A DNA stretch of 64,000 nucleotides from Naegleria lovaniensis (taxonomy: Eukaryota; Heterolobosea; Eutetramitea; Acrasida; Naegleriidae), in contig NW_025407847.1 in the NCBI RefSeq assembly GCF_003324165.1, positions 575,202 through 639,201 on the forward strand, in the 5' to 3' direction. Positions 23,402 through 34,901 of the stretch are shown here, in pieces. The notes below the pieces were generated by a model, which saw only the letters and a program-made list of their open reading frames with translations, was not told the DNA's origin and ran no database searches. Position numbers and translations under genes: made by a program. Within the stretch, counting starts at the first letter, position 1. Each line of letters begins with the position of its first letter.

Positions 23402-24556
23402 TTAAAGTATTAATTGTTTTACTTTTTCCCATGGGAATTCTTCTCTTCCAAAGTGTCCATATGTGGCTGTTTTCAAATAGATGGGCCTTCTCAAATCCAA
23501 TTCCTTAATCATGTTATAGGGTGTGAAATCGAAATTTTTCTTAACAATGCTCAAAATATCAGCATCTGACCTTCCATCTTGTGCGGTTCCATAGGTAGTG
23601 ACATAAATGGAAAGAGGTTCTTTGAGTGAGATGGCAAATGACACCTGAACGAGACATCTCTTTGCCAAACCTGCAGCCACAACTGACTTGGCCACAAATC
23701 TTGCATAGTACGAAGCGGATCTATCAACCTTGGTAGGATCTTTACCAGAGAAGGCACCGCCACCATGAGCACCCCATCCTCCATACGTATCGACAATGAT
23801 CTTTCTTCCTGTCAATCCAGCATCACCCATTGGACCACCAATGACAAATCTTCCTGATGGATTAATGTGATAAATTGTTTTTTCATCCAAATATTGTGCA
23901 GGAATGGTTGGCTCAATGACATGCTTTTTGATTTGTTCCACAATTTCATTATTTGTTACTAATTCGTCGTGTTGTGTGGAAAGGACAATTGTGTGAACTC
24001 TCTTTGGAATCAGCTCATTGCTGTCAGCAGTCAAAATATATTCGACAGTCACTTGTGTCTTTCCATCTGGACGCAACCATCTGAGAATTCCCTTCTTTCT
24101 AACCTCGGCAAGTCGTTCAGCCAATCGACTTGCCAATACGTGTGAAAGTGGCATCAGCTCCCTAGTTTCATTACAAGCAAAACCGAACATCATGCCCTGA
24201 TCGCCAGCTCCCAAATCCTGATCCTCCTTCAAACATTGGGAAATATCCACAGATTGTTGTTCTATGGCCACCAAAACATTACACGTCTTGTAATCAAAAC
24301 CTTGAGAACTGTCATCATATCCTATGGATTTAATGGTATTTCGGACAATTTGTTGGTAGTCTGGATTGGCCTTTGTGGTAATCTCTCCAAACACCAAAAC
24401 CATACCAGTCTTGGTACACGCTTCACAAGCCACTTTGCTCATTGGATCGACTGTCAAACATGCATCGAGTATGGCATCCGAAACTTGGTCGCACAATTTG
24501 TCAGGATGACCTTCTGTGACTGATTCTGAAGTGAAAAGGATGCTGTTGGGTTGCAT
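23402..24556 (-). CDS. MAT: S-adenosylmethionine synthetase
   Basis: 384 residues, full length for the family. Makes S-adenosylmethionine from methionine and ATP, releasing phosphate and pyrophosphate. The sequence carries the ATP/metal motifs [13 protein letters not shown] near the N-terminus, the central [12 protein letters not shown] hexapeptide region, and the P-loop-like [17 protein letters not shown]. The start [20 protein letters not shown] matches the usual N-terminus. No intron, no frame break, no targeting peptide, so it is cytosolic. The gene is a single uninterrupted exon and one of the few long genes in the window free of indels. Confidence 0.97.
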   Translation of the reverse strand: MQPNSILFTSESVTEGHPDKLCDQVSDAILDACLTVDPMSKVACEACTKTGMVLVFGEITTKANPDYQQIVRNTIKSIGYDDSSQGFDYKTCNVLVAIEQQSVDISQCLKEDQDLGAGDQGMMFGFACNETRELMPLSHVLASRLAERLAEVRKKGILRWLRPDGKTQVTVEYILTADSNELIPKRVHTIVLSTQHDELVTNNEIVEQIKKHVIEPTIPAQYLDEKTIYHINPSGRFVIGGPMGDAGLTGRKIIVDTYGGWGAHGGGAFSGKDPTKVDRSASYYARFVAKSVVAAGLAKRCLVQVSFAISLKEPLSIYVTTYGTAQDGRSDADILSIVKKNFDFTPYNMIKELDLRRPIYLKTATYGHFGREEFPWEKVKQLIL

Positions 24557-24966
24557 TTTTTGGAGTTGCAGGCTGTTTGCGAGCTCTCTCTAATTATTTG
24601 TTTTGGGTTTTAATTTTGTTGCACTTTAAAATTTGACAAATTTGGTCTTCAATGAAAAGTTTGTAAAAAAACAAAGGAGTATCCGTTAAAGGATGAAATG
24701 GAAAGTGTTTCTCCGTTACCCTGTCCATGAGTCGAAAGATCGAAACAATCATGCCAGAGAGCAGCACCTTACTTATGCCTTAACATTCAAATTTCAAATT
24801 TCTTAATTTTTAATGTGTTTTACGAGTTTTTTGCTAAAGGTGATTTCTGTAATGATGTCAAAATTTGGAATGGGAGGATGCAAAGTGGAAGTGTGTAATG
24901 TGTGGATTTATCTTAGTCATGGTGTTAGATGGAATTTGGAAAAATAAAATGTGGAAGCGGGCAAAA
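24557..24966. other. Intergenic, no gene seen
   Basis: 410 bases between the start of the SAM synthetase gene and the stop of the USP gene, both on the minus strand. It should hold the SAM synthetase promoter. A plus-strand open frame at 24865-25062 is antisense to the USP 3' end and is not supported. Confidence 0.5.
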
Positions 24967-27039
24967 TTAAACAGTAGTGGTTTGGGTTACGGATGGAGAG
25001 GCAGTCTGTTTCTCTTGTTTGGAGTCCTTCTTCTTGTCCTTTTTTTCCTTCTTTTCATCTGAATCATTGAACAAGGGCGATGATGAAAATCCTTCCCCAA
25101 ACATTGTGTAGTGTTCTTGATTGTCGTCTTGGACATAGGTCAGAATGTATGCTTGTTGGTCCAAGACATGTTGTAAGCTTACAACAGTGACCTTGGTGTC
25201 ATCAACATGAATCCACTTTCCACATCCGTGTTGGATAAAGGTACTGTAATGACCACCTGAAGCATCCTTTCCATGGTGACATATCACGCTAGCAAGTCTA
25301 TATCTCAAGTTTGATTTTCCAGTGATGGTCTTAATATTTGGCACAACCTTTTCATCAACAATCAATTCGTAATCAAATCGAATACGCTTGGAAATCTTTT
25401 GAATACCCTCAGTAGCTGAGAAATCGAATCTTCTCAAGTGCAAGATGAGAACTTTTGGAAGTTGATAAATGGTAGTCTTTGCATTCTTATCAGAAACATT
25501 TTCTTCCTTGGTCATTTCTCTCAATGCGAATTTAATACCCTTAATGTTATCATCCTTGATTGGCAAATGCAAGCTGAAGAATGGCTCAACAACAGCACTT
25601 CCTTTTTCGCCTTGTTTTTGAACAAAGCTTTTCATCTTTCCACAGAAAATACGAGAGATGGCGCTGTTATCACCCATTTCATGCTCACGAATGGCATTGG
25701 ATTTGTTCTTCTTTCCAACCTCTTTCCATTCATCCTCTTCAACGCTGGCCTCGGCAGCAACTTCAGAGTCTTCTTGAAGTCCCTTCTTATTATTCTTGGT
25801 TGAAGCTGGGCTCTTTCTTCCCAATGTTGTCTCAGTCTTCTTGAGCTCCTCATGAAGTCTTTCCAACAAATAGGTCAAAAATTCATGAGCATCATGTTGA
25901 GTACCCAAGAGGAAAGAGTCTTCCAAGTTTGTTGAAGATTGTTGAATATAGTCCACAATATAAGAAGGAGTTAACTTTTCATAAGAAGCGTTGATAAAAT
26001 ATTTTCTATCTTTTTGCTCACCGTTTTGAGAACGGGAACCTTTCATGACTTGGAATTCATTGACCAAACGTGCCATCTTGTTGGTGAGTGGATATTCGTC
26101 ATTGTCGAGTGAAATCTTTCCGAGCTTCTTCATTAAATGATAAAATTGAGGAAGACTGACCAAGGTTTGCAACACTGCATTCATATAACAAGAATTGTTA
26201 ATGTTGGTCATACCTCTTGGTTGAATAAACACACCAACTTCATCTAACAAATTTGAGTCAATTTCAACCTCGGTGGATCTGAGAAGATTCTTTCCGGACT
26301 CGAAATCCTTCTGTGGTTTGCTGTTACTAGTGGTTGTTTTGGTTGGACCATTAGTCTCGGAGGATGATGATGATACTGGTTTCTTTGCAACCACAGTCTT
26401 CTTGTCTTGCTTCTTCTTGGTTGTGTTGGCAGCAGAATCAGCCCCAGTGGAAGAAGCATCTCGAGATGCACTTGAAGTAGTTGGTTTCAATAAGGAAGCC
26501 CAATCAGTGAGGGCAGCACTAGTTGTTGAAGCCTCAGCAGCAGGTGAAGCGAAAACCTTCACTTGCGCAGGTTGAACAATAGCTTCAGTGGTTGTTGGCT
26601 TTTCTTCCTTCTTTTCTTCCTTAAAGTTGCTATTGTTGTTATTCTTCTTCTTTTCACCATTGTGTTCGAAATTCTTCTTTGGCTTTCTATGGAATTGTCT
26701 TCTTCCTCCGGTTTTTCTCTCCACTGTTTGGAAATCAGGGTCTTCGGTGGCAGCAGCAGAAGAGGAGGCTTGAGCTTTAGGTGTTGTTCCGTTACTTGAA
26801 GTGTTGTGTTGTTGTTGATGCTCACCAGTCTTTTTGAAGACCTTCTTCTTTTGTTGAGAAGGAGTTGCTGGCTTCTTCTTGGGCTTTTCTTGTTGTGATG
26901 GTTGTTGTTGTTGAGGAATTGCAGAGGTGGCTGATTGTTGTGCTTGTTTCTCTTTTCGTTCAGCAGCCTTTCTTTCCTTTTCGGCTTGCTTCTCTTGTTC
27001 GATTTGAAGTTTGCGTTGTTCCCAAAAGTTGTCGGTCAT
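24967..27039 (-). CDS. Ubiquitin-specific protease, USP10/Ubp3-like
   Basis: 690 residues, single exon. The N-terminal 270 residues are Lys/Gln/Ser/Thr-rich and disordered, with a basic KKKPATPSQQKKK patch. The C19 peptidase domain follows: Cys box GMTNINNSCYMNAVLQTL (Cys at about 283), QHDAHEFLTYLLERLHEEL, and the His box SGGHYSTFIQ (about 595-600) followed by the WIHVDDTKV strand with its Asp. All three catalytic positions are present, so it should cleave ubiquitin from proteins. A disordered N-terminus and single catalytic domain match USP10/Ubp3, which act in trafficking, ribophagy and stress-granule control; this assignment is by architecture. Low-complexity C-terminal tail (KKEKKDKKKDSKQEKQ). 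Confidence 0.9.
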   Translation of the reverse strand: MTDNFWEQRKLQIEQEKQAEKERKAAERKEKQAQQSATSAIPQQQQPSQQEKPKKKPATPSQQKKKVFKKTGEHQQQHNTSSNGTTPKAQASSSAAATEDPDFQTVERKTGGRRQFHRKPKKNFEHNGEKKKNNNNSNFKEEKKEEKPTTTEAIVQPAQVKVFASPAAEASTTSAALTDWASLLKPTTSSASRDASSTGADSAANTTKKKQDKKTVVAKKPVSSSSSETNGPTKTTTSNSKPQKDFESGKNLLRSTEVEIDSNLLDEVGVFIQPRGMTNINNSCYMNAVLQTLVSLPQFYHLMKKLGKISLDNDEYPLTNKMARLVNEFQVMKGSRSQNGEQKDRKYFINASYEKLTPSYIVDYIQQSSTNLEDSFLLGTQHDAHEFLTYLLERLHEELKKTETTLGRKSPASTKNNKKGLQEDSEVAAEASVEEDEWKEVGKKNKSNAIREHEMGDNSAISRIFCGKMKSFVQKQGEKGSAVVEPFFSLHLPIKDDNIKGIKFALREMTKEENVSDKNAKTTIYQLPKVLILHLRRFDFSATEGIQKISKRIRFDYELIVDEKVVPNIKTITGKSNLRYRLASVICHHGKDASGGHYSTFIQHGCGKWIHVDDTKVTVVSLQHVLDQQAYILTYVQDDNQEHYTMFGEGFSSSPLFNDSDEKKEKKDKKKDSKQEKQTASPSVTQTTTV

Positions 27040-27488
27040 GATGATTGTTGTTGATGATACGGAATGAAAGAATGGAATGTTAATTTTGTTGTTGTGTGAT
27101 TGGTTTCAAAATATAGATGAGATAATTAGATGATGATATCTTTGTGGAAATAACTTATTCAGCAAAAAGTTCTCATGAAATGAACGGTATCTAGAAGGAG
27201 TGATAAATATGCGAGAGAAAGAATGCGCTCTGAAAGGTATAACCGTATTCTAGAGAGAATGTACTACTCTGTAGGTCGGACCTGGTGTTGTTGCGAGGAA
27301 ATTTTAGGTGTGTTGTGAGGCACCAGCGCTTTGCACACACGGAATTGAGAATTTTTTTTTGCTGTGTTTTTTCAACCCTTTACAAAACTCCACTTCCGTT
27401 GGTTTCTGGTTGTGTTTGGGATGACGACCTACATTGTAACACACAAGATCATGTTATCTCACTAACACAAAAAACTTTTTTCACTAAA
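27040..27488. other. Intergenic, no gene seen
   Basis: 449 bases between two minus-strand genes, holding the USP gene promoter and 5' UTR. A plus-strand open frame at 27285-27608 overlaps the RasGEF 3' end antisense and is not supported. Confidence 0.45.
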
Positions 27489-30400
27489 TTACACATTGGT
27501 GGTCTTTTGTTGTCTTGGTTCAAATTCCAAGGACAACTTGAACAATTTTTCATCGTCAATACTTGTAATCGCCTTCAAACGTTCTTGCAATTCGGGAACA
27601 CTTTGTAGAGAGTATGGCGTTTGTTGATAGGTCTGAATGTCTCGAATGAGCAAGGCCAATTTTCTTCTCTTAATAAAATTAATCTTGTCATTGAGAATAT
27701 TTGGATTTCCATCTTCAATAAAGGTCAAATCAGTCAATGTAACTCCAATATAGGGAATGCAAGGTGGTTTTACATAGAGAATAGCGTGACGAATGGCTCT
27801 AAAATTATTATCTCCACTGATGAGTGATAGTAACTCGTCATGATCTCGTTTCGACTCGCTCTTCAATAATTCCCATGTCTTTTTGAGACGATGGACTGCA
27901 GAATTTTGTAAACCACTGACAAATTCAAATACTGCATTGAAATTATTCAATTTTCGACACTCGTCAGCAATTTGTATCATTTTGGTCATGATTGCTTTAC
28001 GATCCTTAATATTGGGTTCGCTCATGATTCTACTTGCGACCCATTTTGACACTCGATTGAACCATGTAATCATTTGATAAATATTGAATGCTTTTTGTTC
28101 TCGTGACTCCTTATTCCATGACTGATTGAGACACTCCTTTGGTTTTATGGCCTTAAACATGTTATACTCAATGAGAGTGATTTGACGTGCAATTTCAGAA
28201 CTGGGCCATTCTAAAATATCAAATTTGGACAAGTCATCTTTTCCAGGTCGATACTTTTTCGGATATTTCACAGCAGTTTCAATCTTGACAAATACTTCTA
28301 CATTGTTATTGTTGAGTGATTGTTGTCTCTTGATAGAATTCAATAATTGAGTGGCAAAGTGTTTGCCCTGAGTATTCTCCATGATGGTACTCAACTTTTT
28401 CACTTTTTCTAACAATTCCGAATCATTCTCAAAATCATGATAATGATTTTCAATCCAAAATTTGACCACTTGTGTGACTCGCAAACGAACTTGTTGCAAT
28501 ACTTCTTCTTGCCACTTGGTAAATTCAGATTTTGTAATGGTCTTGGCATTTGGAGGAGGTAAATTATATCGTGCAATTAATTTGTCCATCAAATCGTGAG
28601 GTGTTGTAAAAGATCGATAGGTCAATAAAAACGCATACAAGTATGCATTGTCATAATTCTTGTGATAGGTCACTCGTTCAATGAGTTTGTGAAGTGTGGC
28701 ACATTTAATTTCCATAGCTTGATCAGATTCTTCATCTGTGGAGTCCATCCATTCGATATTTTCTGGGAGTCCTCGACAAGATCATACGAGGTTTCAGTAA
28801 AATCATGATCATAGTAGTTCTTTGGATCTTTTTCTTTGATTGCTTCCTCACTAGGTTGAGGTGCAATGACTGTTGACGCTAAGGAAGAGGTAGGTCTTGA
28901 AAATTGAGCTTGCAATTTCACAAAATTGAATATGAAAAATTGGAAATCAATATCCAAATGATGTTTTAAAATTTTTGCTTCTTCCTCTGTGGTGACAATG
29001 AACCGAATGTCTAACAAGGTACTTGAAAGACGATTTTCAATACAGTGTTCAAAAGTGGATCTGAAAAAGCATCTTGCTGCTGCTAACCATTGGCTCTTGG
29101 TAAGTCCATATTGAGGAATCACTTCTGATTTTGATGTTCGATAGAGGAATGGTGCATACGCAATGGATTGACATTCCAACGTGTCAATACATTCGAGAGC
29201 GTTGTGCACAGCATTACTGAGAGAGTTATAAAATTTGGTTTTGGTCAATTCATTGGAGTCTAAATTCGCGCCATCCAACTCATCGTTCGATTTACTGGAA
29301 GCTACTTGAGAAGCAGCATTTCCAGTATTGATATGAATTAAATGGAAAGATGAACTTGTTAAATTGGAAAATGAGCCACTCACAGATTGAGGTTTCATAA
29401 AAGTACTACAGAATACTTCTCCCTCATTCAATTCTTTTCCTTGTTTTTCGTTTTGAATATACTCTCTACATTGTTGCAAGATGTCTTGTGAAAATCTTTC
29501 GACTGCAATTTTTGCAGCAGCGTTTCGATCTCCTTCGCATGAGAGACGAGAATCATTTCCCACAACAAATCCTTGAACTGGCTCTGCAAACATGTCATCA
29601 ATTTGAATGACAGATACTTTAGCTCCTTTTGTGACACGTTTTCCTCCTGGTGTGGATTGTTGAGATTTGCTGAAAATTGGATTTACAGGATATTCAATAA
29701 TTAAAGTTCCATTGGTCGTTTTTGCCTTCTCCTTAATTGCTTTGTTTTCAACATTTGGTGTAGTACTTGTGCCCGATGAAGACGATGATGTATTAGCGGC
29801 AGCAACACTTGTTTCACTTGTCGTGTTGAAAAGTAACAAATTGCTACTACTCGAGTTATTTGTGCTCAACTTCTTTTCTGAAAATGAGTTTGAAGGTGCT
29901 ACGGTTGGTTTTCTAAACACAGAAGGTAATCTTGTTTTTCTGTTTTTTGCTTGAACAATAAGGTTATCCATATCACCTAAATGATCATGAGAGGACGTGG
30001 AGGAGAGATCATCGGATCGAAAATTAAAGCTTGAATTTGAGGATGAAAGAGTGGTGCTAGAACTGGTGTCATCATCGTCATCGTCTTCGCTGGAGGGATA
30101 TACAGTTTCTTCTTCATGTTGTTTTTTCTAAAATTGTGTTGGAACAAAGATATCATGTTCAAAAAAATTGTAATGCCCAAAGTTGTGAACAAGAGTCATG
30201 CATCATCAACATCGTGTATATAGATGTGTGAATTCAAGCATGTTGAATATGGTCAGGATGTGTGAAATAATCCTACTATTAAGAAAAGAACTGCGTGGTT
30301 ATATAAAAATTTCACACATACCTTATCGTCTTGAACCAATGAATGCGATTTTGAAATATTGCCACTGCTCGCTTGTCTGGTATACATGGATTCAGAAACT

Positions 30401-30857
30401 TTCTCAAATTTCGAAATCAAACTTTCAATTTTCTTTTCTTGTTCCGTATTTGTTTTCACAGTGTTCGAGGCTTGTCGTTTCAACAATTGTTGTAACTCTA
30501 AATTTTCTTTTTGCAACAATGAGTTCTGATAAGCCAATTGTTGTTTTTCTTTTGTCACCATAAATAATTGAACTTGTAAAACGTTAATTTTTTCTACTAA
30601 TTGTTTGACTGACATTTGATCGAGAGGAGGTGATGATGCTGATGAATATAATTCGTTCTGAGTGTTGACAGCACTGGTTGGAGTGGACGGAGAGTGTTGT
30701 TGGAATGAGAAGTTGTAGCGATGGGAGACGATCCGATCGTCGGAGTGCTGGACGTGGAATTTGATGAGGATTTATTGTTGCCTCCTCCCCCAGTGAGGTT
30801 TTTCCAGCCAGATTTTAGGGTGGAAGTGAGTGAAGAGTTGCTGCTCGATGATGACAT
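27489..30857 (-). CDS. Macro-like domain plus RasGEF protein, two exons, two frame breaks
   Basis: Exons 30857-30322 and 30127-27489 (intron 194 nt, phase 0); about 1,058 residues once two bases are restored. Order: Ser/Thr/Asn-rich head; coiled coil (about 95-145); acidic DDDDDD stretch; a macro-like fold with VVGNDSRLSCEGDRNAAA, GEVFCSTF, LIHINTG and SIAYAPFL; then RasGEF_N and the catalytic RasGEF (CDC25) domain, with RQITLIEYNMFKAI and NAVFEFVSGLQ. RasGEFs load GTP on Ras-type GTPases; macro domains usually bind ADP-ribose or related nucleotides. Frame breaks near 30702 (CC, restoring SHSQQHSPSTPT) and 28760 (A4, restoring SQKNIEWMDS) are both cured by one base, and both parts stay in one open frame. 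Cytosolic; no membrane segment. Confidence 0.84.
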
Positions 30858-31103
30858 TTTTTTGATGGAGTTTTTTTAATGACAGTTGGCATGTGACAGG
30901 GAAGTGTGAAGAGAATTAACAGACCATACGAGGAAAGAGTGTTTTTGGTGTGATGCATAACGATCCTCTCCATAACCAAAAAACCAAACATGATTCGTCA
31001 CTCAACAATTTTCTTCTTTCTCTACATTTAAATTCATTTTCCGAAAATTTAATGAGTCACTTGTCACCTTCATTCCATCATCCATATTGCTTTCCAAAAA
31101 AAA

Positions 31104-31525
31104 ATGTTCAAATCAACAACCTCACGATCATTCAAATTATCAATTTTCTGTCTGTTATTATTATTACTTTTTACTCTCTCGTTGTGTCTTGCTGAATCCC
31201 AAAAACCACAACAAGAAGAAGAAGAAATCATCGATCGAGAAACATCTCTCACTAAAACACCTCCTAACGGAACGATTCAACTCGGTGCATCTACTACTAG
31301 TAAATTAGCACCCAATGAACAAATTCTCGCTGATGACGACGATGACATGGAAGATTATGACATGGATGATTTTGCAATTCTCGGAATGAATGGCTATTGA
31401 AGGAAATTAAAGAAGTTGATGATCAGATTCAATCCGAAGAAGATGGAAATGCCATGGAAGGTTCTACTGCTGCTTCTTCTTCGTGGGCTGCAACACCTTC
31501 GAGTCCAAGTAGTGCTACAGCATAA
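31104..31525 (+). CDS. Small secreted acidic protein, one frame break
   Basis: The ATG at 31104 opens with a clear signal peptide (basic MFKSTTSRSFKLS then a Leu-rich core ending LCLAES). The mature part is Glu/Asp-rich (EEEEIID, DDDDDMEDYDMDD) and then Ser/Ala-rich. The frame breaks at about 31385; adding one A to GGAATG gives GNEWLLKEIKEVDDQ and continues to a stop at 31525, for 140 residues. No known domain or cysteine pattern is seen. It is divergent from the RasGEF gene (246 bases apart). Reality rests on the signal peptide and on the sensible continuation after the break; no homology supports it. Confidence 0.5.
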
Positions 31526-31763
31526 GTGTTGGGTTTTAATTATATTAAATATTATTATTATAATTAAAGGAGGTGTTGGAACACATTTTTTCAAAATTAA
31601 TGTGAAAATAAGTGTACTTGCGCCATTCATAGAATAATCATGATTGGAATAAACAACAGTAAAATTCGTATAATTCGAAAACTGTTGTTGTTGAGTGAAA
31701 TGAATCTTTCTATTGAGTCATGCATTAGAATCCATCTAATTTCATCAGGCAAAAGTAAAAAAA

Positions 31764-32671
31764 ATGAGAAAGGCAACTTTTTGTTCATTTCTGCTCAATG
31801 GAACAAAGATGAAATCAAACAGATCAACAATGTCGTTATTAAAATTTAATTGCCAGTTCTCATCTATTAGCCACAAAGTCAAAGATGAATCTCCGAAAAT
31901 GAAACCCATACATGCAGAGAGCCAAAGTTCTGATCAAGAGCAACCACGATCCGAACCACACAATCATCATGGCTCATCTCTGCGTCATCGTATTGTACAC
32001 TTCTTCTCTGAATTTATCGGAATGAAGGTGATCAACATAATGGCATTAAGAATTGAAAAACACTCGCAAAGAAAGCTCTCTCCAAAAGATTGCTTTCCAA
32101 CTCTTCAATGGTGCTTTTGGAACGAGTTGTAAAGAAGAGTGGAAGGAAAATTGCCATCCGAGTGTTGCAACGTATTGGACGTGGATTTGTTCTAAGCATC
32201 CCGTTACTAGGAGGATTATTAGCAGTGATTAGTTCTCGAAATGATTATCAAAGATCTTTAAAAGAAAGAAAACAAAATAATCAAAGGGTTGAAGTTCACA
32301 AAGAAAACAGCAATGACTCAAAATTGCACCTCCAAAAGATGGCTCCATACAAATACTTTTTAATTTCGAGCATGTTCAATGGTTTGGATGCAGTTTTGAA
32401 CTGTGGAATGCTTTATTTCATGATACAGCAGCGGAATAAGGCAGTGCGAGCATCAGACGACGATGTGCATGATCACTCGGGATCTATCTTTGACATCGTT
32501 CATCAATTGCACAACGCTCTCGTGAGTCATACATTGGAAAATGAAACAATAATTGCCATGTTAGAGGTGGGATCCATTGCTTCTGCTATTACAGCTACGT
32601 GTGTGGCAATTTTAGGAGAAGTGGTATCAACACAAACAAAAATTAATGAGAAATTGGAAAAACAATTGTAA
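31764..32671 (+). CDS. Putative membrane protein, unknown family, one frame break
   Basis: About 302 residues after adding one A to the A5 run at 32056-32060, which joins the two halves as IEKTLAKKALSKRLLSN. The N-terminal 40 residues are basic and Ser-rich and could be an organelle presequence. A strongly basic helix precedes a hydrophobic FVLSIPLLGGLLAVI segment; a second hydrophobic stretch (YFLISSMFNGLDAVLNCG) and a third near the C-terminus (ITATCVAILGEVV) suggest two or three membrane helices. I do not recognise the family. The intended start may be any of several early ATGs. Both halves have coherent composition, which supports one gene. Confidence 0.55.
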
Positions 32672-32790
32672 TGTAAATGTTGACTAGTGCACGCTGAAAT
32701 CTGATTGATCTCACCTCCTGTTTCACTAACGGGCCATGAGGATTCACTGATTTTGTCCACCAAACAAAATATTTTAACACAGAGTTTCAA

Positions 32791-34901
32791 ATGGGTTGTT
32801 CCTCACATCAACAACAACAAAAGGGATGTCATTCCGGCAAAACGCTTGCTTTGATCCTTTTCTCTTTGATATTATTGATACTCTTTGGATGTACATTCAG
32901 TACGAGTTCGACCGTAAAATACATCATCACAACTGTTGCCGGTAAAGGTGGTTCTGTTTTTGGTTGTGCAGACGGAACTCTTGCATTGGAATGTGGCATG
33001 AAACCTTTTGATGTCTTTGTCACTGCGACAAACGAAATTTATTATTCTGAATATGCAGCTAAAAGAATTATGAAAATTGGACAAGATGGAAGGGTTACAA
33101 CGATTGCAGGTGGAGGCAATTCTACTGCGGATAATATTCCAGCAGTGCAGTCAGTGATAGCTTGGACAATGGGAGTGACTGTTCATCCCACCACAAATGA
33201 TGTTTATTTTACAGATGTTTTTGGACACAAAATTCGTAAAGTGTCAGGTACAACTGGAATTATAACAACCTTTGCAGGTATGTAATAGATAGTATCTACA
33301 AATATATTATTTATTGTTACAATTGATGATGTTAACTTAACATCATCCACGGCCGATTTGATATTCATTCATGAATAACACAGGAACAGGAGGTGAAAGC
33401 TCATCTGGTGATGGAGGCCCTGCCATAAATGCAACTATGAATAGACCTTTCATGCTTTATCTTAATCACACCACGATGGAGATGTTTGTTGCAGAGGCTA
33501 ATTCTCAAAGGATTAGAAAAATTTTTGCAAATGGAACCATAACAACAATTGCTGGAAATGGTAACTTTGCAAGGGGTACGGAGGGAGGGTTGGCTATTAC
33601 ATCTTCAATGAAAACACCTTCTTGTGTACGAGAGGCTCCAAATGGAGATGTTTTTTATATGGAAATTAATGACAGCGTTCTTAGAAGAATTAATAAGCAA
33701 ACTGGAATTCTTTCAACAGTTGCTGGAACTTTTTCTATTGGATACAATGGAGATGGAATTCCAGCAAGACAAGCATCTCTTTCTTCTCCATATGGCTTCG
33801 TCATTACTGACAATGGAGATATTTACATTGCAGATATGGGAAATAGTAGAATTAGATACATTGATGCAAAAAGTGGAAATATTTCTACAATTGCAGGTAT
33901 GTTTATCACACACGTGGTTATATACCCTGCTTGCTATATTCAATAATTATTCACTGTGAAATATTTAAACTAATGTGAAATATTTGAATGGCACAAAATA
34001 TTAAGGCATATCTGTTAGCGGATTTAGTGGTGATGGAGGCATAGCTACTGATGCCTCAATAGATAGACCAAGTTCTTTATTTCGCTTGCCAAGTGGGCAC
34101 ATTTATATCGCAGATTTTGCAAACAACAGAATTCGTTTGTTGACCCCAACATGTGACGAAGGATTTGTGTATATTTCTCAAAATCATTCATGCATTCCAT
34201 TGGAGTGTTTTGGAATTAACTATAATGATACAAATGTTTGTTCTTCGCATGGAAAGTGTATAGGGATCGACAGGTGCACTTGTCATGAAGATTCCATATT
34301 TTATCAAGATTGTTCCTTACTCTTTGTAAATTCTCAAAATATGTTAATGACCTTCTCTGACATAGTTTTGCAAGCTCCAATTAATAGTGTCAATATACAA
34401 GTTAGATTTAATCATTCACGCTTTTTGGATTTCTATAATGGAAGAGAAATTACTGTGAAGGTTGAAATTATTTTAAATGGGCAAACAATTACTGTCAAAA
34501 ATCAAGGAATTAATTTAGCCAATTCAACTGTGACAAATCTGTTAGTTACATTACCAACAACAATTTCTCAACCAGGAAATATCAGTGCGTTTATTGAATT
34601 ATGGGATGTTAGAACCACGATGAAAATTTCGAATCGAACTCAATCATTGAATTCTTCACAAGTTGTAATTAACAATGGACCTCCAATAGCTGTTTCATCC
34701 CCAAGCAATAACAATAATAATCCTCCAATTGATACTGTTGCTATTGCAGTTGGAATTAGTGTTCCATTTGGAATTTTATTGATTATTTTTATGATAATAT
34801 TGATAATTTTAATTGCTATCCTTGTGTTGAAGAAGAAGAAAGCCAAGAGCAGTTCTACTCAGCATGCAGCCACAGTAAACGATATGGAAATGAGGGAATG
34901 A
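32791..34901 (+). CDS. NHL-repeat, EGF-like membrane protein, three exons
   Basis: Exons 32791-33277, 33384-33896 and 34006-34901; introns of 106 and 109 nt, both phase 1; 631 residues. An N-terminal hydrophobic segment (LALILFSLILLILFGC) acts as signal or anchor. NHL-type repeats follow: IYYSEYAAKRIMKI, VYFTDVFGHKIRKV, MFVAEANSQRIRKI, IYIADMGNSRIRYI and IYIADFANNRIRLL, separated by TTIAG-type turns. Next comes a Cys-rich EGF-like module (NVCSSHGKCIGIDRCTC), an Ig-like region, and a C-terminal membrane helix (IAVGISVPFGILLIIFMIIL) with a short KKKKAKSSS tail. Likely a surface protein binding ligands or prey (inference). Both introns fall at the same TIAG|G position of different repeats. Confidence 0.85.

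Noticed and set aside
25438-25853. Frames antisense and sense within the USP gene
   Set aside because: Shadows of the conserved USP coding frame.
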